Source of the DNA: Symbiodinium natans
Taxonomy: Eukaryota > Sar > Dinophyceae > Suessiales > Symbiodiniaceae
Assembly (NCBI GenBank): GCA_905221605.1
Contig: CAJNDS010002221.1
Span: 497,919 to 561,918 of the forward strand
Direction: 5' to 3'
DNA: 64,000 bases
This document shows positions 1-63,413 of this stretch, in pieces. The notes beneath the pieces were generated by a model. That model saw only the letters and a program-made list of their open reading frames with translations, was not told where the DNA came from and made no database searches. The position numbers and the translations under genes were made by a program. Positions within the stretch are counted from its first letter, which is position 1. The number at the start of each line of letters is the position of its first letter.

Positions 1-346
1 GTACCCTTGTTTTGTGTGGGGGGAAGCGCCAGGTTTATCCATGACACACGGTTGGTTGTTGAGGGTCGGCCTAGTAGTACGGTTTCCTGAAGCGTTCAGG
101 GTTCAGCCGAGAAACCTTAATTTAGGTCTTAGGTAAGCCCAAGTACTTCATGGTTCTTAGTAAGCTCTAAACACTAACCCCTAAACCCTAGCCCCGAAGC
201 CCAGGGTGTATGGGGTTTTAGAGCGTCAATATTCGACTTCCACAGCCTCTTTTTGGTGAGGGTGGAGGCCCTAAACGGTTGGATGTCCCAGTTGGGTAGG
301 TATTGAGTTTGAGAACCCTAAGCCCGAAACCCTACTTTCAGTTCAT

Positions 347-478
347 CCTCTCTCATTCTCTCACTCTCTCACTCACTCACTCTCTCACTCTCTCACTCTC
401 TCACAGTCTCACTCTCTCACTCTCTCACTCTCTCACTCTCTCTCTCTCTCTCTCACTCTCTCACTCTCTCACTCTCTC
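347..478. repeat. CTCTCACT-type microsatellite
   Basis: About 130 bp of near-pure CT/CACT repeats (TCTCACTCTC units). It creates Ser/Leu/His-rich open frames that are repeat translation only. Confidence 0.9.
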
Positions 479-2142
479 CACCCCACACGCGCCACCAGAA
501 CCAGGATGCCATCGCTCATCGCTTGCTCTCATGCAGCTCTGGCGGCAGATCACCGCCGCTGGAAGAGGCGCCAGGAGTGGAGCAAGCCCCTCAGTATGTT
601 GATGGGCTTCGTGCTCAAAGAGCTCCCTGTTTGGGGTGTGATGGTGCACGGGCCAGTAAAGCAAATGCTGGGAAGCCGCCAGGGAGCAAGAGAACCGCAG
701 CGCACCTCCATCAATTCCTCGAACGCCTTATCTCAGCCCTAAACCTTTTTTGAGAGCCTAACCCCATAAGCCCTAAACCCTAAATCCCTATCCTCAGGGT
801 GGAAAAACATAGGCTCGCGCAATATCGCAAAGACTCGACGACCAACCTGTCCGGGTTGTCAACAGTTTTGGGGGTTGCGGTTGAGAGGCATACCTCCCCA
901 TTGTAGCCCTAAAACCCCAAACCCCAATTTCAAACCCTGAGCCCCAAACCCTAAACCCTACAACCCAAACCGTGAACCCCAAACCCTAAACCCTAAAACC
1001 CAAACCCTAAACCCCAAGCCCTAAGCCCTAAACCCCAAACCCTAAGCCCCAAGCTCGGATATCCCACAGCCTACCGTCAGGTTGTGGACCTTCATTTGGA
1101 GCCTTCCGAGGCACCTGTTCAACCCGATTCAATCCCACCTAGCTTTACGGGTCGTAGGGGAATGAGGATAAATTCGGGCCCTACATGCTCCCTTAAAAGG
1201 ATTATGTAGGGTACCTCATTCCCTCATTCTCTACTCAGAACCAGCCAGTATAAGGTGGACGGCTGAGCACCCTCAAAGCCCGGTTGTCAAGCCTAGCATG
1301 GCCCTCTAAGCCGCCAAACCCTCAGCACTCAACATGATATAGCCTGATATAGCCCTATAAACCCTATAAGCCCAAAACCCTAAACCCTAAGCCCCAAACC
1401 TGAAACCCGCTTATCAGCCGAGAGACTGAAGCGGGCTGGTTTTGCCAAAGCCCTAGGGTAGACCGCGAGCCCCCCCAGCTGCTCTCCAAGCCAAAAAACC
1501 CTCCTGAGACTTCTAGGGTAGGGTTTAGGGTGTACGGTTTAGGGTTTAGGGTTTAGGCATTGACTTCCAAGCCAGCCTGACAGGGTTTAGGGTGTTTTGG
1601 GGGGTTACAGGGAGTGCCATGTTTGAAGTTTCGGTTTGGGGTACCACAGACCATGAACTCTGAATGTCGAGTTTGGGAATCATCAGACATGGTGAGGCAG
1701 CAGTGTTGCAAAGCTTGAGTCGAGTTCGACCCGTAAGGTCTTGGGCTTATGGTTTGGGCATTTTTGTTGTGCCCTAAACCCTAACCCCCAAACCCTAAAC
1801 CCTGGGGGGGGGGGTTTAGGCGTTTAGGGGCCTAGGGGCTCAGGAGAAGGGTGAAGATCCTCAGAACTCCATGTATGTAGTCAATGCGTTTATTCTGATG
1901 CGGGACCCTGGGCGGCGCTGGCTTGTGGGATAATCTGGGCACGATGGACTTTCTGAGCAGGGAGTTGAAGCAGTTCCGCAATGGTGGTGAGCACTCCTAC
2001 AATCCTACCCACGTGCTCGGGAGGCGTCTACAGGATGGGACCTCCTGAATCTCGGGATCATGCATGCAATAAAGAGGGACAGCAAATGAATTCTGATCGA
2101 CGGAAGCTATGGCGAAAATGACAGGGTTTTCTTAAACCTTGA

Positions 2143-2189
2143 AAACAATGAGAGGCCATGGTGGTAAACAATGAGAGGCCATGGTGGTA
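2143..2189. repeat. Two tandem copies of a 23-bp unit
   Basis: The unit containing AATGAGAGGCCATGGTGG occurs twice head to tail at 2143-2165 and 2166-2189, a recent small tandem duplication in otherwise unique sequence. Confidence 0.85.
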
Positions 2190-4286
2190 CACTCCAACGA
2201 TTCTGACGAAATTCCATGGGGTTCCGCATTGGTCTGCAGTGAGGGCGTCGACCAAAATGGATTCCCTGTCGAGTTCGTGTTTAGGGTTTAGGGTACCCAG
2301 GGAACCTAGCTTGAGGGAATCTTAGGGGGTGAGTAGCGGGGTGGGGAGTGGAGTATTAGGGAAGCATGGGTGACATGCCGCGCTTGAAACCTTCCTCCCT
2401 GAAGAACCCTATAAGTGATTACTGAAGAGCCTTGTGCCACCTGGGAGGTTTCCTAAAATAGGAGTTCCCCATTTTGAGGGGTTCCTAAAGCACCTTTGTG
2501 TGTGTATAGGGGTGCCATATATATTTGGGGAAATACCATTTGTTCATAGCAATTTGTCTAGATAGTTGTGTGGTTGCAAGGCGGTCGGTATGGGAAAGCT
2601 ACCCAATTGTCGGCCACAGGCTTTTCAGGTAAACCCTAAACCCCAAACCCCAAACCCCAAACCCCAAACCCTAAACCCTAAACCCTAAACCCTAAACCCT
2701 AAACGCACTGAGAGGATGGAGCTGGCTCCGGCGTCGCGATCGTTCAGTGCCTCCCTCCCTGAGGTTTAGGGAGTTGAGAGTTTAGGGTTTAGGGTTTAGG
2801 GCTTTGAGGTGTCGAGTTGTTTCGGGCCTAGGTGGTTATAATGGTGAAGAGTTTAGGGTTTGTCGATTCCTAAACCCTGTAACCAGCCCGAAACACCGGG
2901 CGCTTGGGCTAAGGATCGAGAGGATTTGGAGCTAACAGCTAACGGCCCTCGGGTGTTTGAAAGGCCTACATTTTTGAACTCACCCTAAGCCTAAACCCTA
3001 AACCATCTAAACCCTGAGCCATCTTCGCCCTAACCTGCGCCTGGCGTTTGCTTCTGCTGTCTTGGGTGTTTTAGAGTGGTTACTTGGGGTTGCGTCTCCT
3101 AAAACTCCAAAAGTCTGAACACCCTAAATCCTAATAATTGAAAAGCCTAGGCACTATGGAGGGTTTAGTGGTTTAGGGTTTTGGGTTTTGGCTTCCTACC
3201 CCTTAGAATCCCCAACGCTGCCCGCCTACACTGCTTACCTGGACGTATCATTCTTTGGAGGTCTGCGTACAAATCCTGCAGATCCCTAACCCCAAACCTC
3301 AAGCCCTAAACCCTATGAACCCTCTAAGCCCAAAACCTAAACTCGAAACCTAAACCCCAAACCCTAAACCCCAAACCCCAAACCCTGAACCCTAAACCCC
3401 AAACCCTGAACCCCAAACCCTAAACCCTAATCCCCAGAAACCAACCCACAAGACCTCATTGGTTGGCGGGGTTGACGACTCGGTGCTGAGTAAACACCGA
3501 GAACCCAGGGTTCGGATTTCATGGATAGGGTTTAGGGTTTAGGGTTTTGGGTCTAGGGTCTAGGGTCTAGGGTCTAGGGTCAAGGGTCTAGGGTCCAGGG
3601 TCTAGGGTTTAGGGGCCTGGGCCTAGAAGGAGTTTCTCAGGGGTCTATAACATGACTGTGTTTGACATTGTCCTCTTACATACCGGCCTACGAGCCGCAG
3701 CCATGCCTGTCATGTGCAACGCGTTTACTAAACCCTCGAGCATTGCGAGGCTCCGCAGCATCCCCGCAGGAGCCTCTAAACCCTCAGCCCTAAACCTTAT
3801 AAACCTTAAACCATAAACCCTAAACCCTAAACCCGAAACCCTAAACCCTAGCCCTAAACCCTAACCCGAAGGCCTCACACATTCTGAGCCATTCTGACCT
3901 TGCATGTCATAAACTACATCCCGAGTTTAGGCCACAAGTTTCAGGGTTTAGAGTTTAGTCAGGGCTAGCATGGGTTTAAGCCCCTAAGCCCTAAACACTT
4001 CAGGCACACCCCTGCACACTAAACCCTAAACCCTCAACCCGAAACCCCAAACCCTGAACCCTGAACCCTAAACCCTAAACCCTACCGATCAGACCTCGAA
4101 CCAACAGTCGGAAGCTGTGCGCCATGGCAACATGCGCTCGGTGTTAGCTGCCGCAGCCCCGGACATGGTCCCATGCGCCCTACTATAAGCCCTATGAGAT
4201 CCATAGAATATGGGGGCTTAGGGTTTAGGGTTTGGGGTTTTAGGTTTCGGGTTTAAGGTTTAGGGTTTAGGGTTTAGGGTTTAGGG

Positions 4287-4394
4287 GTGGTACTTTACTG
4301 TAACTTTAGATCCTTACCTTTTTTGGGTTTATTGGGTTTCTTATTAAGGCAGCTAAAAGTTTAATTTATAGCTACCCTCCTGAGTGCAGCCAAG
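4287..4394 (+). repeat. Dispersed 108-bp element, copy 1
   Basis: First of three near-identical copies (others at 24057-24165 and 35136-35243), all in + orientation. The element starts GTGGTACTTTACTG, contains a T-rich stretch followed by two TTGGGTTT-like segments, and ends TGAGTGCAG-CCAAG. It has intron-like GT...AG ends, so it could be an introner-type or SINE-like mobile element. There is no coding potential. Confidence 0.8.
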
Positions 4395-5237
4395 ATGAGT
4401 TCCATAGAATCTGGGGGTTTAGGGTTCAGGGTTTAGGGGGGGAGGGTAGAATACGGGGGGTTTACGAAACTAAGGGACCCCGCATATCAACCTCCCCAAT
4501 AAGGCACCCCTATTTTGAGAAATGCCCTTATAAAACTCTGTAAACCCTCAAAGCCCTGGGAGCCTACAAACCCGAAACAGGTTGCCGGAACTCTGAACCT
4601 TCAATCCCTTAAGCCCCTAACACCTAAACCCTCGGGTGCGTGAACCCTGGACCTGAGCCCTAAACCCCAAGTCGCATTAAAGCCTAAACTCAGAAACTCT
4701 AAACCCTAAACCCGAAACCCGAAGTTGCCGAAACCCTGAACCGTAAACCCTAAACCCTAAACCCTAAGTTGTCTAAACCCTGAACCCCTCAACCCCTGAA
4801 GCCCCTAAACCCCAGACATCTCCTCAAGCAACCCTAAACCCCAAACCCTAAACCCTAAACCCTAAACCCCAAACCCCAAACCCTAAACCCTAAACCCTAA
4901 ACCCTAAACCCTGAGGTGGTGGGTGTTGCCAGCGTTGGGGCCCAACCCGCGCCATGGGCTGATGGCAGGCTGGCAAGTCGAGGGCGAAGGGCTTCCGCGT
5001 GCTTGGGGCGGTTTAGGGTTGAGGGTTCAGGGTTTAGGGTTTGGGGTTTGGGGTTCAGGGTTCAGGGTTCAGGGTTTGGGGTTTGGGGTTCAGGGTGGCT
5101 CTTTAGGGGGCTTCGGGCGGTTTGGGGGCTTATATGGCTGTTGGGGGGGGTTTGGTGTTGTTTAGGGTTGAGGGTTTAGGGTTTGGAGTTTAGGGTGGTT
5201 GTGTAGGTGCTCGGTTTAGAGAGCTTGTACTGCGCTT

Positions 5238-5478
5238 GGGGGGGGGGGGGGGGGGTGGGGGGGGTGGGGGGGGGGGGGGGGTGGGGGGGGGGGGTGGGGG
5301 GGGGGGGGGTGGGGGGGGGTGGGGGGGGGGGGGGGGGGGGGGGGGTTGGGGGGGAAGGGGGGGGGGGGGTGGGGGGGTGGGTGGGGGGGAGGGTGGGGGG
5401 GGGGGGGGGTGGGTGGGGGGGGGGGGGGTGGGGGGGGGGGGGGTGGGGGGGGGGGGGGTGGGGGGGGGGGGGGTGGGG
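5238..5478 (+). repeat. Poly-G tract with scattered T, strong G-quadruplex potential
   Basis: About 240 bp almost entirely G on the + strand, broken by single T and rare A. Gly-rich open frames through it are artefacts. The exact length is likely unreliable because such tracts slip in sequencing and replication. Confidence 0.85.
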
Positions 5479-5639
5479 TTGGGAGCTGAGGGCTTTGGGT
5501 TGCTTAGGGTTTAGGGTTCAGGGTTTAGGGTTCAGGGTTTAGGGTTGAGAGTTGCGGGTTTCGGGATTCTTTCGGATTGAGGGCTCCGGGCGGTTGTCTA
5601 AGGAAGTTCTGAAACCCAATCAAGGCTCCGAAAGTTGAA

Positions 5640-5950
5640 GCTTGCCCTAATCCCTAAACCCTAAACCCTAAACCACCCTAAACCCTAAACCCCCCTAAAC
5701 CCTAACCCCCCTAAACCCTAAACCCTAAACCCGCCTAAACCCTAAACCCCCCTAAACCCTAAACCCCCCTAAACCCTAAACCCTAAACCCTAAAGTAAAC
5801 CCTAACCCCCCCCAAACCTAACCCTAACCCTTTAACCCTTAACCCTTAACCCTTAACCCTTAACCCTTAACCCTTAACCCTTAACCCTTAACCCTTAACC
5901 CTTAACCCTTAACCCTTAACCCTTAACCCTTAACCCTTAACCCTTACCCT
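5640..5950. repeat. Telomere-like array that changes from CCCTAAA to CCCTTAA units
   Basis: The left half is CCCTAAA interspersed with C-rich spacers. From about 5820 the array becomes a nearly perfect run of about 17 CCCTTAA units before returning to CCCTAAA. This is one of several blocks in the window made homogeneous by a single variant unit. Confidence 0.9.
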
Positions 5951-6192
5951 AAACCCTAAACCCGAACCTTAAGGAGTCTCATCGCGCATGGCAGCGCCTC
6001 ATTTCCGGATCTTAAGCCTTTTATACCAACCCTCGGCGAATTTGAGGGCGAAAAATGAAGATGTGCTTCTTTGTAAGGGTGATCTAGGAATTTTCGAATT
6101 TATTTGTTGGGAGTTTATTTTCCGTGTTTTGGGGGTCCCGTGAGCCAAGCCTGCGCCCCAAAGTGTTGAACCTGGCAAGGCTCCACTGGTTG

Positions 6193-6411
6193 TTACGGTG
6201 CAGCTTCAGCTGTTCGCTTCAGCAGTTCAGTAGTTGAGGCTTTAAAGTCCTTCAAACAAGACTCCATCAGTTGCTCTGTTGCAGATGGTATGATGCCTCG
6301 CCCTACTTGAACCTGCCCATCACGATCTGCAAAACGCTGCCCAAGTGCGTCCAAGAAGGCACCAAGCAAGCACCTAAAGGCTAAGGGTTTGCTTACTGGC
6401 TCCTGTTTCAT
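6193..6411 (-). CDS. Unrecognised open frame, 72 codons
   Basis: An ATG-to-stop frame on the minus strand with normal-looking composition: a hydrophobic stretch near residues 10-22, then a mixed charged C-terminal half ending in a Leu/Thr/Glu-rich segment. It lies in a 500-bp island free of telomere-like repeats, which is the main reason to list it. I recognise no motif. It may be an exon or a remnant of a transposable element, or chance. It would be the only minus-strand gene in the window, which lowers its credibility. Confidence 0.2.
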   Translation of the reverse strand: MKQEPVSKPLAFRCLLGAFLDALGQRFADRDGQVQVGRGIIPSATEQLMESCLKDFKASTTELLKRTAEAAP

Positions 6412-6863
6412 AGGGAATGAAGGAATCTGATACCCTATACAATCCCTTGAGGGATACTAGGGACATAACGTCCCTAAACCCTAAACCCTAATTCATTCTG
6501 TACGAAGAACCAGGGAATTTGTGCTTAATTAAGATTTTTGGGCTTCGCAGGTTAAAGTGAAAGTTTGGGATTTACACTTTGGATTGACGGGGTTAGCACA
6601 AACCAGCAAATATCCTTCAGAGTTTAGGGTTTAGGGTTTAGGGTTTCGGGTTTCGGGTTTCGGAGATCAAGTTGAAGATGCTTATTTCAGTCTGCATGGA
6701 TGAGCGGAGCTATCTGCATCCTTCGAAAACAAGCAGGGCGAAACCCTATATGGGGGTTTAGGGTTTAGGGTTTAGAGTTTAGGGTTTAGGGTTCAGGGTT
6801 TAGGGTTTAGGGTTTAGGGTTTAGGGTTTAGGGTAAACCCTGTAATATGGGGGTTGACAATAT

Positions 6864-6956
6864 CTAGGACCCGGAGTGGGCTCTTAGGCCCATTTTTTTA
6901 GGATCCTAACCAAAACGGGCACCCTTCTCATTCCTAGGTTACTCTTGGGTCTAGAC
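6864..6956 (+). repeat. Foldback element, family C, copy 1
   Basis: It starts CTAGGACCCGGAG and ends with the imperfect inverted copy TTGGGTCTAG. The interior holds a GGGCACCCTTCT segment shared with copies at 38230-38333 and 53072-53220; a partial copy lies near 27645. It is miniature and non-coding, MITE-like. Confidence 0.6.
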
Positions 6957-7406
6957 ATTATCATAGGTTTCCCTATACTACCCCCCCCCCCCTAGGTTCC
7001 CCCTTAAATAACCTTAATCGGGCCCAGTTGGGCTTGCTTCTCCCTGAATAGCCTTAATAATTATGCGGGGAACCCGGGGGCGGTAGTATAGAGGTGGGTA
7101 GTAGGGGAACCCGTGAAATCAGCGGTACCTTAGTGGGGCCTTTTTATAAGGGAATCCTACTACTTGGGGTCTATATTTTGGGGGGCTGGTTTTTGTTTTT
7201 GTAAACCCCCATGTCTCAATCTGTCTGAGACTTGACCCTGAGACACACTGGGTCACTCCCTGCCCTCCTCATGTCTCGGTATTGTCTTTAAGGTTTCAAG
7301 GTTTCGAGACATAAATTTGGGGGCCCCTATAGCTAACGACCCCAGCGTAAACCCCCAAGCCACCGAAACGAATCCCATGCCCCGAAGCAAACACAGCATC
7401 AGCAGA

Positions 7407-7491
7407 GGTAAATGTCCTATGGGGAGTGGCTCTTGCCCCAAGTCGTTCGAGAAGTACAAGGATCATTGCGCCTTGGCCGCAGACCCTGAGC
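7407..7491 (+). CDS. Possible exon with Cys-rich reading frame
   Basis: A frame open across this island reads with three Cys early (CPMGSGSCPKSF), then a Phe/Tyr/Cys segment resembling the first helix of a C-type lectin-like domain (FEKYKDHCALA). It is followed directly by telomere-like repeats. If real it would lie upstream of the nitrate transporter, outside the gene model given here. A second frame is also open, so this is weak. Confidence 0.2.
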
Positions 7492-8040
7492 CCTAAACCC
7501 CAACGCGGTTTGGGGTTCAGGGTTTAGGGTTTAGGGTGCATTGTTCAGACTTACCTGGGAAATATGACGCTCTCAATAAACCCCAGAGCCGCATCGGGCA
7601 AAGAGCCATTGTCTCAGGCAAGGCGTAAGGCCAACCAAGATCCCTAAACCCTAAACCCTAAACATCGTGGAGGCAAACGTCCCAAGCCTGCGTGCGGACC
7701 ATGAAACTGACAGCGGTAGAGGAGCGGGGGCTCGTCCGAAAAGCCAACTTCACATACTCAAACTTCCCCTTATAACCCAAAACTCTTAAGCTGTAAAATC
7801 CCTAACCCCTAGACCCTAGGCCCTTCGGGGTTTAGGGTTTAGGGTTTAAGAAACCCCTGAGTCCCGGACTCTAAATGCCCAATAGGACTTAGCTAAGATA
7901 CGGGATCCTTGCACTTGAAGCTTGGGGAATATTCATTTAGGGACCCTAAACCCTAAACCCTAAACCCTAAACCCTAAACCCTAAAACCCAAACGTTTCGG
8001 GCTTAGGGTGTAGGGCTAGGGTTTAGGGTAATTTAGGCCC

Positions 8041-8110
8041 TCTGAAGGGAATAGTATGGGCCCTTGGGTTTTGAGGGTATATATAAGGGGTATCTAAGGG
8101 GTCCTCTCTT
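8041..8110 (+). repeat. Dispersed element with GTATGGGCCC end, upstream of the transporter
   Basis: It contains AGTATGGGCCCTTGGGTTT then AGGGTATATAyAGGGG. The same arrangement recurs at 55245-55330, a looser copy at 47650-47740, and an inverted copy at about 46165-46240. The copy here ends about 75 bp before the transporter start codon, so a mobile element may have supplied promoter sequence (inference). Confidence 0.6.
8078..8086 (+). promoter_or_regulatory. TATA-like box upstream of the nitrate transporter
   Basis: TATATATAA lies about 100 bp upstream of the first ATG of the transporter gene. The same motif is present in related dispersed elements away from genes, so its use as a promoter is only a possibility. 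Dinoflagellates are generally reported to lack classical TATA boxes. Confidence 0.2.
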
Positions 8111-8186
8111 AAGGCCATACTGGCCATACTAGTGACATTCCCTCCGGCAGTGCAGGCTCCAAGCAAGCAAGATAGCTGCGGTAGAG

Positions 8187-9632
8187 ATGTCCACCCCCGA
8201 AGAGATGTCCACCCCCGAGAAGGCCGCCGACGGCGTACTCCCGACGACGAACAAGCACGAGGGCTCGTGGAAGAAGTACGAGACCTACGACTGCGAGGTG
8301 GACCCGAAGCAGGGCGACCGCGCAACCAAGATCAAGCTGCTCTCCTTCAAGCGGCCGCACATGCGCGGCTTCCACTTCGCGTGGTTCGGCTTCTTCATCG
8401 CCTTCGCGTCGTGGTTCGCGTTCGCGCCGCTGATGCCGCAGATCAAGAAGGACCTGGGCCTGACCAAGGACGAGCTGTACAACGCGAACATCGCATCTGT
8501 GGCGTCGACCGTGCTCATGCGCTTCGCTGTGGGCCCTCTGTGCGACAGGTTCGGCACGCGCACCATGTTCTCCATGCTGCTGACGTTCGGAGCTATCCCG
8601 GTCTTCTTCGGTGGTCTCGTGAACAACGCTACTGGCCTGGTCATCATCCGCTTTGTCATCGGTGTCCTGGGCGCGACCTTTGTGCCATGCCAGGCGTGGT
8701 GCTCGCAGCTGTTCGCGAAGGAGATTGTGGGCACGGCCAACGCCATGGCTGGTGGCTGGGGCAACCTTGGAGGCGGTGCTGTTCAGCTGCTCATGGTCGG
8801 CGTTTGGGAAATGTTCCGCACTGGCTTTGACGACGAGCAGGCCTGGCGCCTTTCTTTCATCGTCCCCGGAGTTTTGACATGCGGTACCGGCATTTGCATG
8901 TACTTCTTTTCGGACGACTCGCCGAAGGGCAACTTCAAGGAACTGGAGCAGAGGGGCACAATGGAGCGCAAGTCGTCCAAGAAGTCGTTCCAGGAGGGTT
9001 TCTGCCAGTACAACGCCTGGATTCTGTTCATCCAGTACGCGGCCTGCTTCGGCGTTGAGGTCACCATGAACAACATCCTCGCTGTGTACCTGGAGACCAA
9101 GTACGAGCTGTCGGTCTCCCAGGCGGGTCTCATCGCCTCCCTGTTCGGCCTCATGAACCTCTTCGCTCGCGCTATGGGCGGCGCTCTATCTGACAAGCTG
9201 TTCCAGTGGTTCGGCGCGGGCACCACCGGCATGCGTGGGCGCATCTATGCGCAGTCTATCTCTCTGGTCTGGGAGGGCGTCATGCTCCTGATCTTCACCC
9301 AGATGGACTCTCTGGGCGCGACTATCGGCGTCCTGCTGCTCTTCTCGCTCGGTGTTCAGATGGCGGAGGGCTGCACTTTCGGAATCGTACCCTACGTGAA
9401 GCCCGCCGCAACTGGCTCCGTGTCAGGAGTGGTGGGCGCTGGGGGCAACGTCGGCGCTGTGTGCTGGGGCCTCATCTTCCGTTTTGGCCCATCGGAGGCC
9501 GACGATGTCCTGCTCATCCTTGGGTTTATCGTGATCGCATCGGCCGTCATGGGTCTCTTCGTGCTCATCCAGGGCCACGACGGGTGCATCACCAAAGCCA
9601 AGGGCGAGCCGGAGTCCCTTGACGTGATCTGA
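8187..9632 (+). CDS. NRT2: High-affinity nitrate/nitrite transporter, NRT2/NNP family of the major facilitator superfamily
   Basis: This intronless 481-residue protein imports nitrate (and usually nitrite) by proton symport at the plasma membrane, the first step of nitrate assimilation. It has the alternating hydrophobic pattern of 12 transmembrane helices after a polar N-terminus of about 55 residues. Seen directly: the MFS loop motif GPLCDRFGTR (residues 116-125), the two family nitrate signatures AGGWGNLGGG (188-197) and GAGGNVGAV (417-425), and the conserved arginines in LMRF (R112) and NLFARAMGG (R328) that line the substrate path in characterised relatives. Length is normal for algal NRT2. 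Two in-frame ATGs sit in a duplicated 18-base segment (MSTPEEMSTPEK); I take the first, but the second is equally possible. GC-rich codon use and an intact frame suggest an active gene. It resembles the diatom/haptophyte/dinoflagellate branch from memory of the family only. No other nitrogen gene is nearby. Confidence 0.95.
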   Translation: MSTPEEMSTPEKAADGVLPTTNKHEGSWKKYETYDCEVDPKQGDRATKIKLLSFKRPHMRGFHFAWFGFFIAFASWFAFAPLMPQIKKDLGLTKDELYNANIASVASTVLMRFAVGPLCDRFGTRTMFSMLLTFGAIPVFFGGLVNNATGLVIIRFVIGVLGATFVPCQAWCSQLFAKEIVGTANAMAGGWGNLGGGAVQLLMVGVWEMFRTGFDDEQAWRLSFIVPGVLTCGTGICMYFFSDDSPKGNFKELEQRGTMERKSSKKSFQEGFCQYNAWILFIQYAACFGVEVTMNNILAVYLETKYELSVSQAGLIASLFGLMNLFARAMGGALSDKLFQWFGAGTTGMRGRIYAQSISLVWEGVMLLIFTQMDSLGATIGVLLLFSLGVQMAEGCTFGIVPYVKPAATGSVSGVVGAGGNVGAVCWGLIFRFGPSEADDVLLILGFIVIASAVMGLFVLIQGHDGCITKAKGEPESLDVI

Positions 9633-10938
9633 TCTCACTTCCAGAGAGTCCCGCTGATGTTGTCTTCCTAGATCTTCCGTGCTCTCGCACTGCACCTAAT
9701 TAATGTAAACTAACTTACTCCTAGCTAGCTAATTATTGCATGATGTGCTAGGATGCCCAGTAGTACCCTTATTCCCTTTTTGGTAGGTTTAGGTTCAACC
9801 TAGTGTGAAGATGCTAGGAGTACTTGTGTTGGGCGTGGCTGAGCCCCTCAACTTCCCCCACCCCCCCCCCCCCGTCCACGTTGGCTTTCGCTGCGCCTGG
9901 AGGGCCTGCGTAAAAGCAACTTCCCCCACACCCCCCCGTCCACGTTGGCTTTCGCTGCGCCTGGAGGGCCTGCGTAAAAGCTCGTGTAACGGGATTCTTC
10001 CAGCGTTTGTTGCAGAGCCTTCCAAGGCCGCTACTTTTCCAGCCGCCTGCAACTGCTCCAGTTGTTCGCCCTCCTCTCTGCCAGGGGTTCGTGCTGGGTC
10101 TTCTTTGGTTTTCCTTTGCTTGGGTTTTTTCTTGGGTTGGTGCTTTGGGTTTTTGGTTGGTTTTGGCTTGGGTGTGGTGTGGGGTGTTGGGTTTTCCGCT
10201 TGTCTCTTGGCAGTGGGGTGTGCGCAGGCTGGCTGGTCTGTATAGTTTGCAGGTCGGCGGAGCTCAGGGTTTTTTCCCAAACGAGGTTTTTCCCTGAGCT
10301 TGCTTGCTTGAGTCTTGCGGCACAAGTCTACGTTGGCAGCCTCGCAAATCTCGGAGCGTGGGCAGAAGGCTCGGCCATGCCATATAAGCTTCAAGCCCAA
10401 AGCCCTGGACCCGAAATCCTTTGGTCTTGAGATTGTACAACCAACACCTGAGTCTCGAAAGTATGCCGCGTGCCCCGTTTCGAGTTCCATTGCGCAAGAA
10501 CTTTTTGACCCGAAGCCCCCCCAGCCTTGACCCCTGGAACCACGGCTACATGGCTTTACCAAAATACAAGAAACAACGCAAATTCAGCAATGCCCTCCTC
10601 CCTCCCCCAATGTCTGGGAATGTGTGCCTGTCAACAGCTCTCTGACTTGTGAGGCTTGTCATATCTTTTGTCGACGGCTGCTCTTTGTCGAATAAGATAC
10701 TTGAATGCAGCATGACATCTCAGCGAGCACGGTCAGCCCCTTGCCCGGACAGCATGCGTTTCGAACCCTCAAGTAAGTAGGTTAGCGTGCGCTTTCGGCC
10801 CGGCGTGTAGGGGTGCTGCTGGGCGCTGATGGGCTTTGTCGGGCCAGAGGCGGTTCAGGCCAAGTGAAACCCTAAACCCTATACCCTATACCCTATAACC
10901 CTAAGCCCTAGACCCTAAAACCCTTAGGAATAAAGCAG
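9633..10938. other. 3' flank of the transporter and spacer before the lectin-like gene
   Basis: The first 150 bp are AT-richer 3' flank. Then comes a tandem duplication (9849-9980) and about 800 bp of unique GT- and G-rich sequence with long open frames on both strands, including 255 codons on the minus strand (9795-10562). That minus frame is Lys/Pro-rich and crosses the tandem duplication, and nothing in it is recognisable. A signal-peptide exon of the downstream gene might be expected here, but I did not find a convincing one. Confidence 0.5.
9849..9980. repeat. Two tandem copies of a ~66-bp unit
   Basis: The segments 9849-9916 and 9917-9980 share CAACTTCCCCCAC, a poly-C run of different length, and then an identical 44-base stretch ending CTGCGTAAAAG. 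This is a recent tandem duplication. Confidence 0.9.

Positions 10939-63413
<52,475 letters not shown>

Larger units (their letters stand above)
1..7400. other. Repeat-rich spacer without a confident gene
   Basis: This stretch is mostly short runs of the seven-base telomere-like unit on both strands (CCCTAAA or TTTAGGG, many degenerate) separated by 50-300 bp of unique sequence. A few unique islands have short open frames, for example 506-742 and 2900-2960, but none carries a motif I recognise. It also holds a CT-rich microsatellite, a 240-bp poly-G tract and foldback elements, listed separately. Distant exons of the downstream lectin-like gene could be hidden here, but I cannot show that. 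Confidence 0.6.

Noticed and set aside
303-602. 99-codon Ser/Leu/His-rich open frame
   Set aside because: It is translation of the CTCACT microsatellite.
5207-5542. Gly-rich open frames of 92-111 codons
   Set aside because: They cross a poly-G tract; there is no coding composition outside it.
8285-8764. 159-codon minus-strand frame opposite the nitrate transporter, plus other overlapping frames at 8132-8830 and 9206-9622
   Set aside because: They are shadows of a GC-rich real gene, and no motif is present.
9795-10562. 255-codon minus-strand frame
   Set aside because: Low-complexity Lys/Pro sequence that spans a tandem duplication and poly-C runs; no recognisable domain and the wrong strand relative to all other genes.
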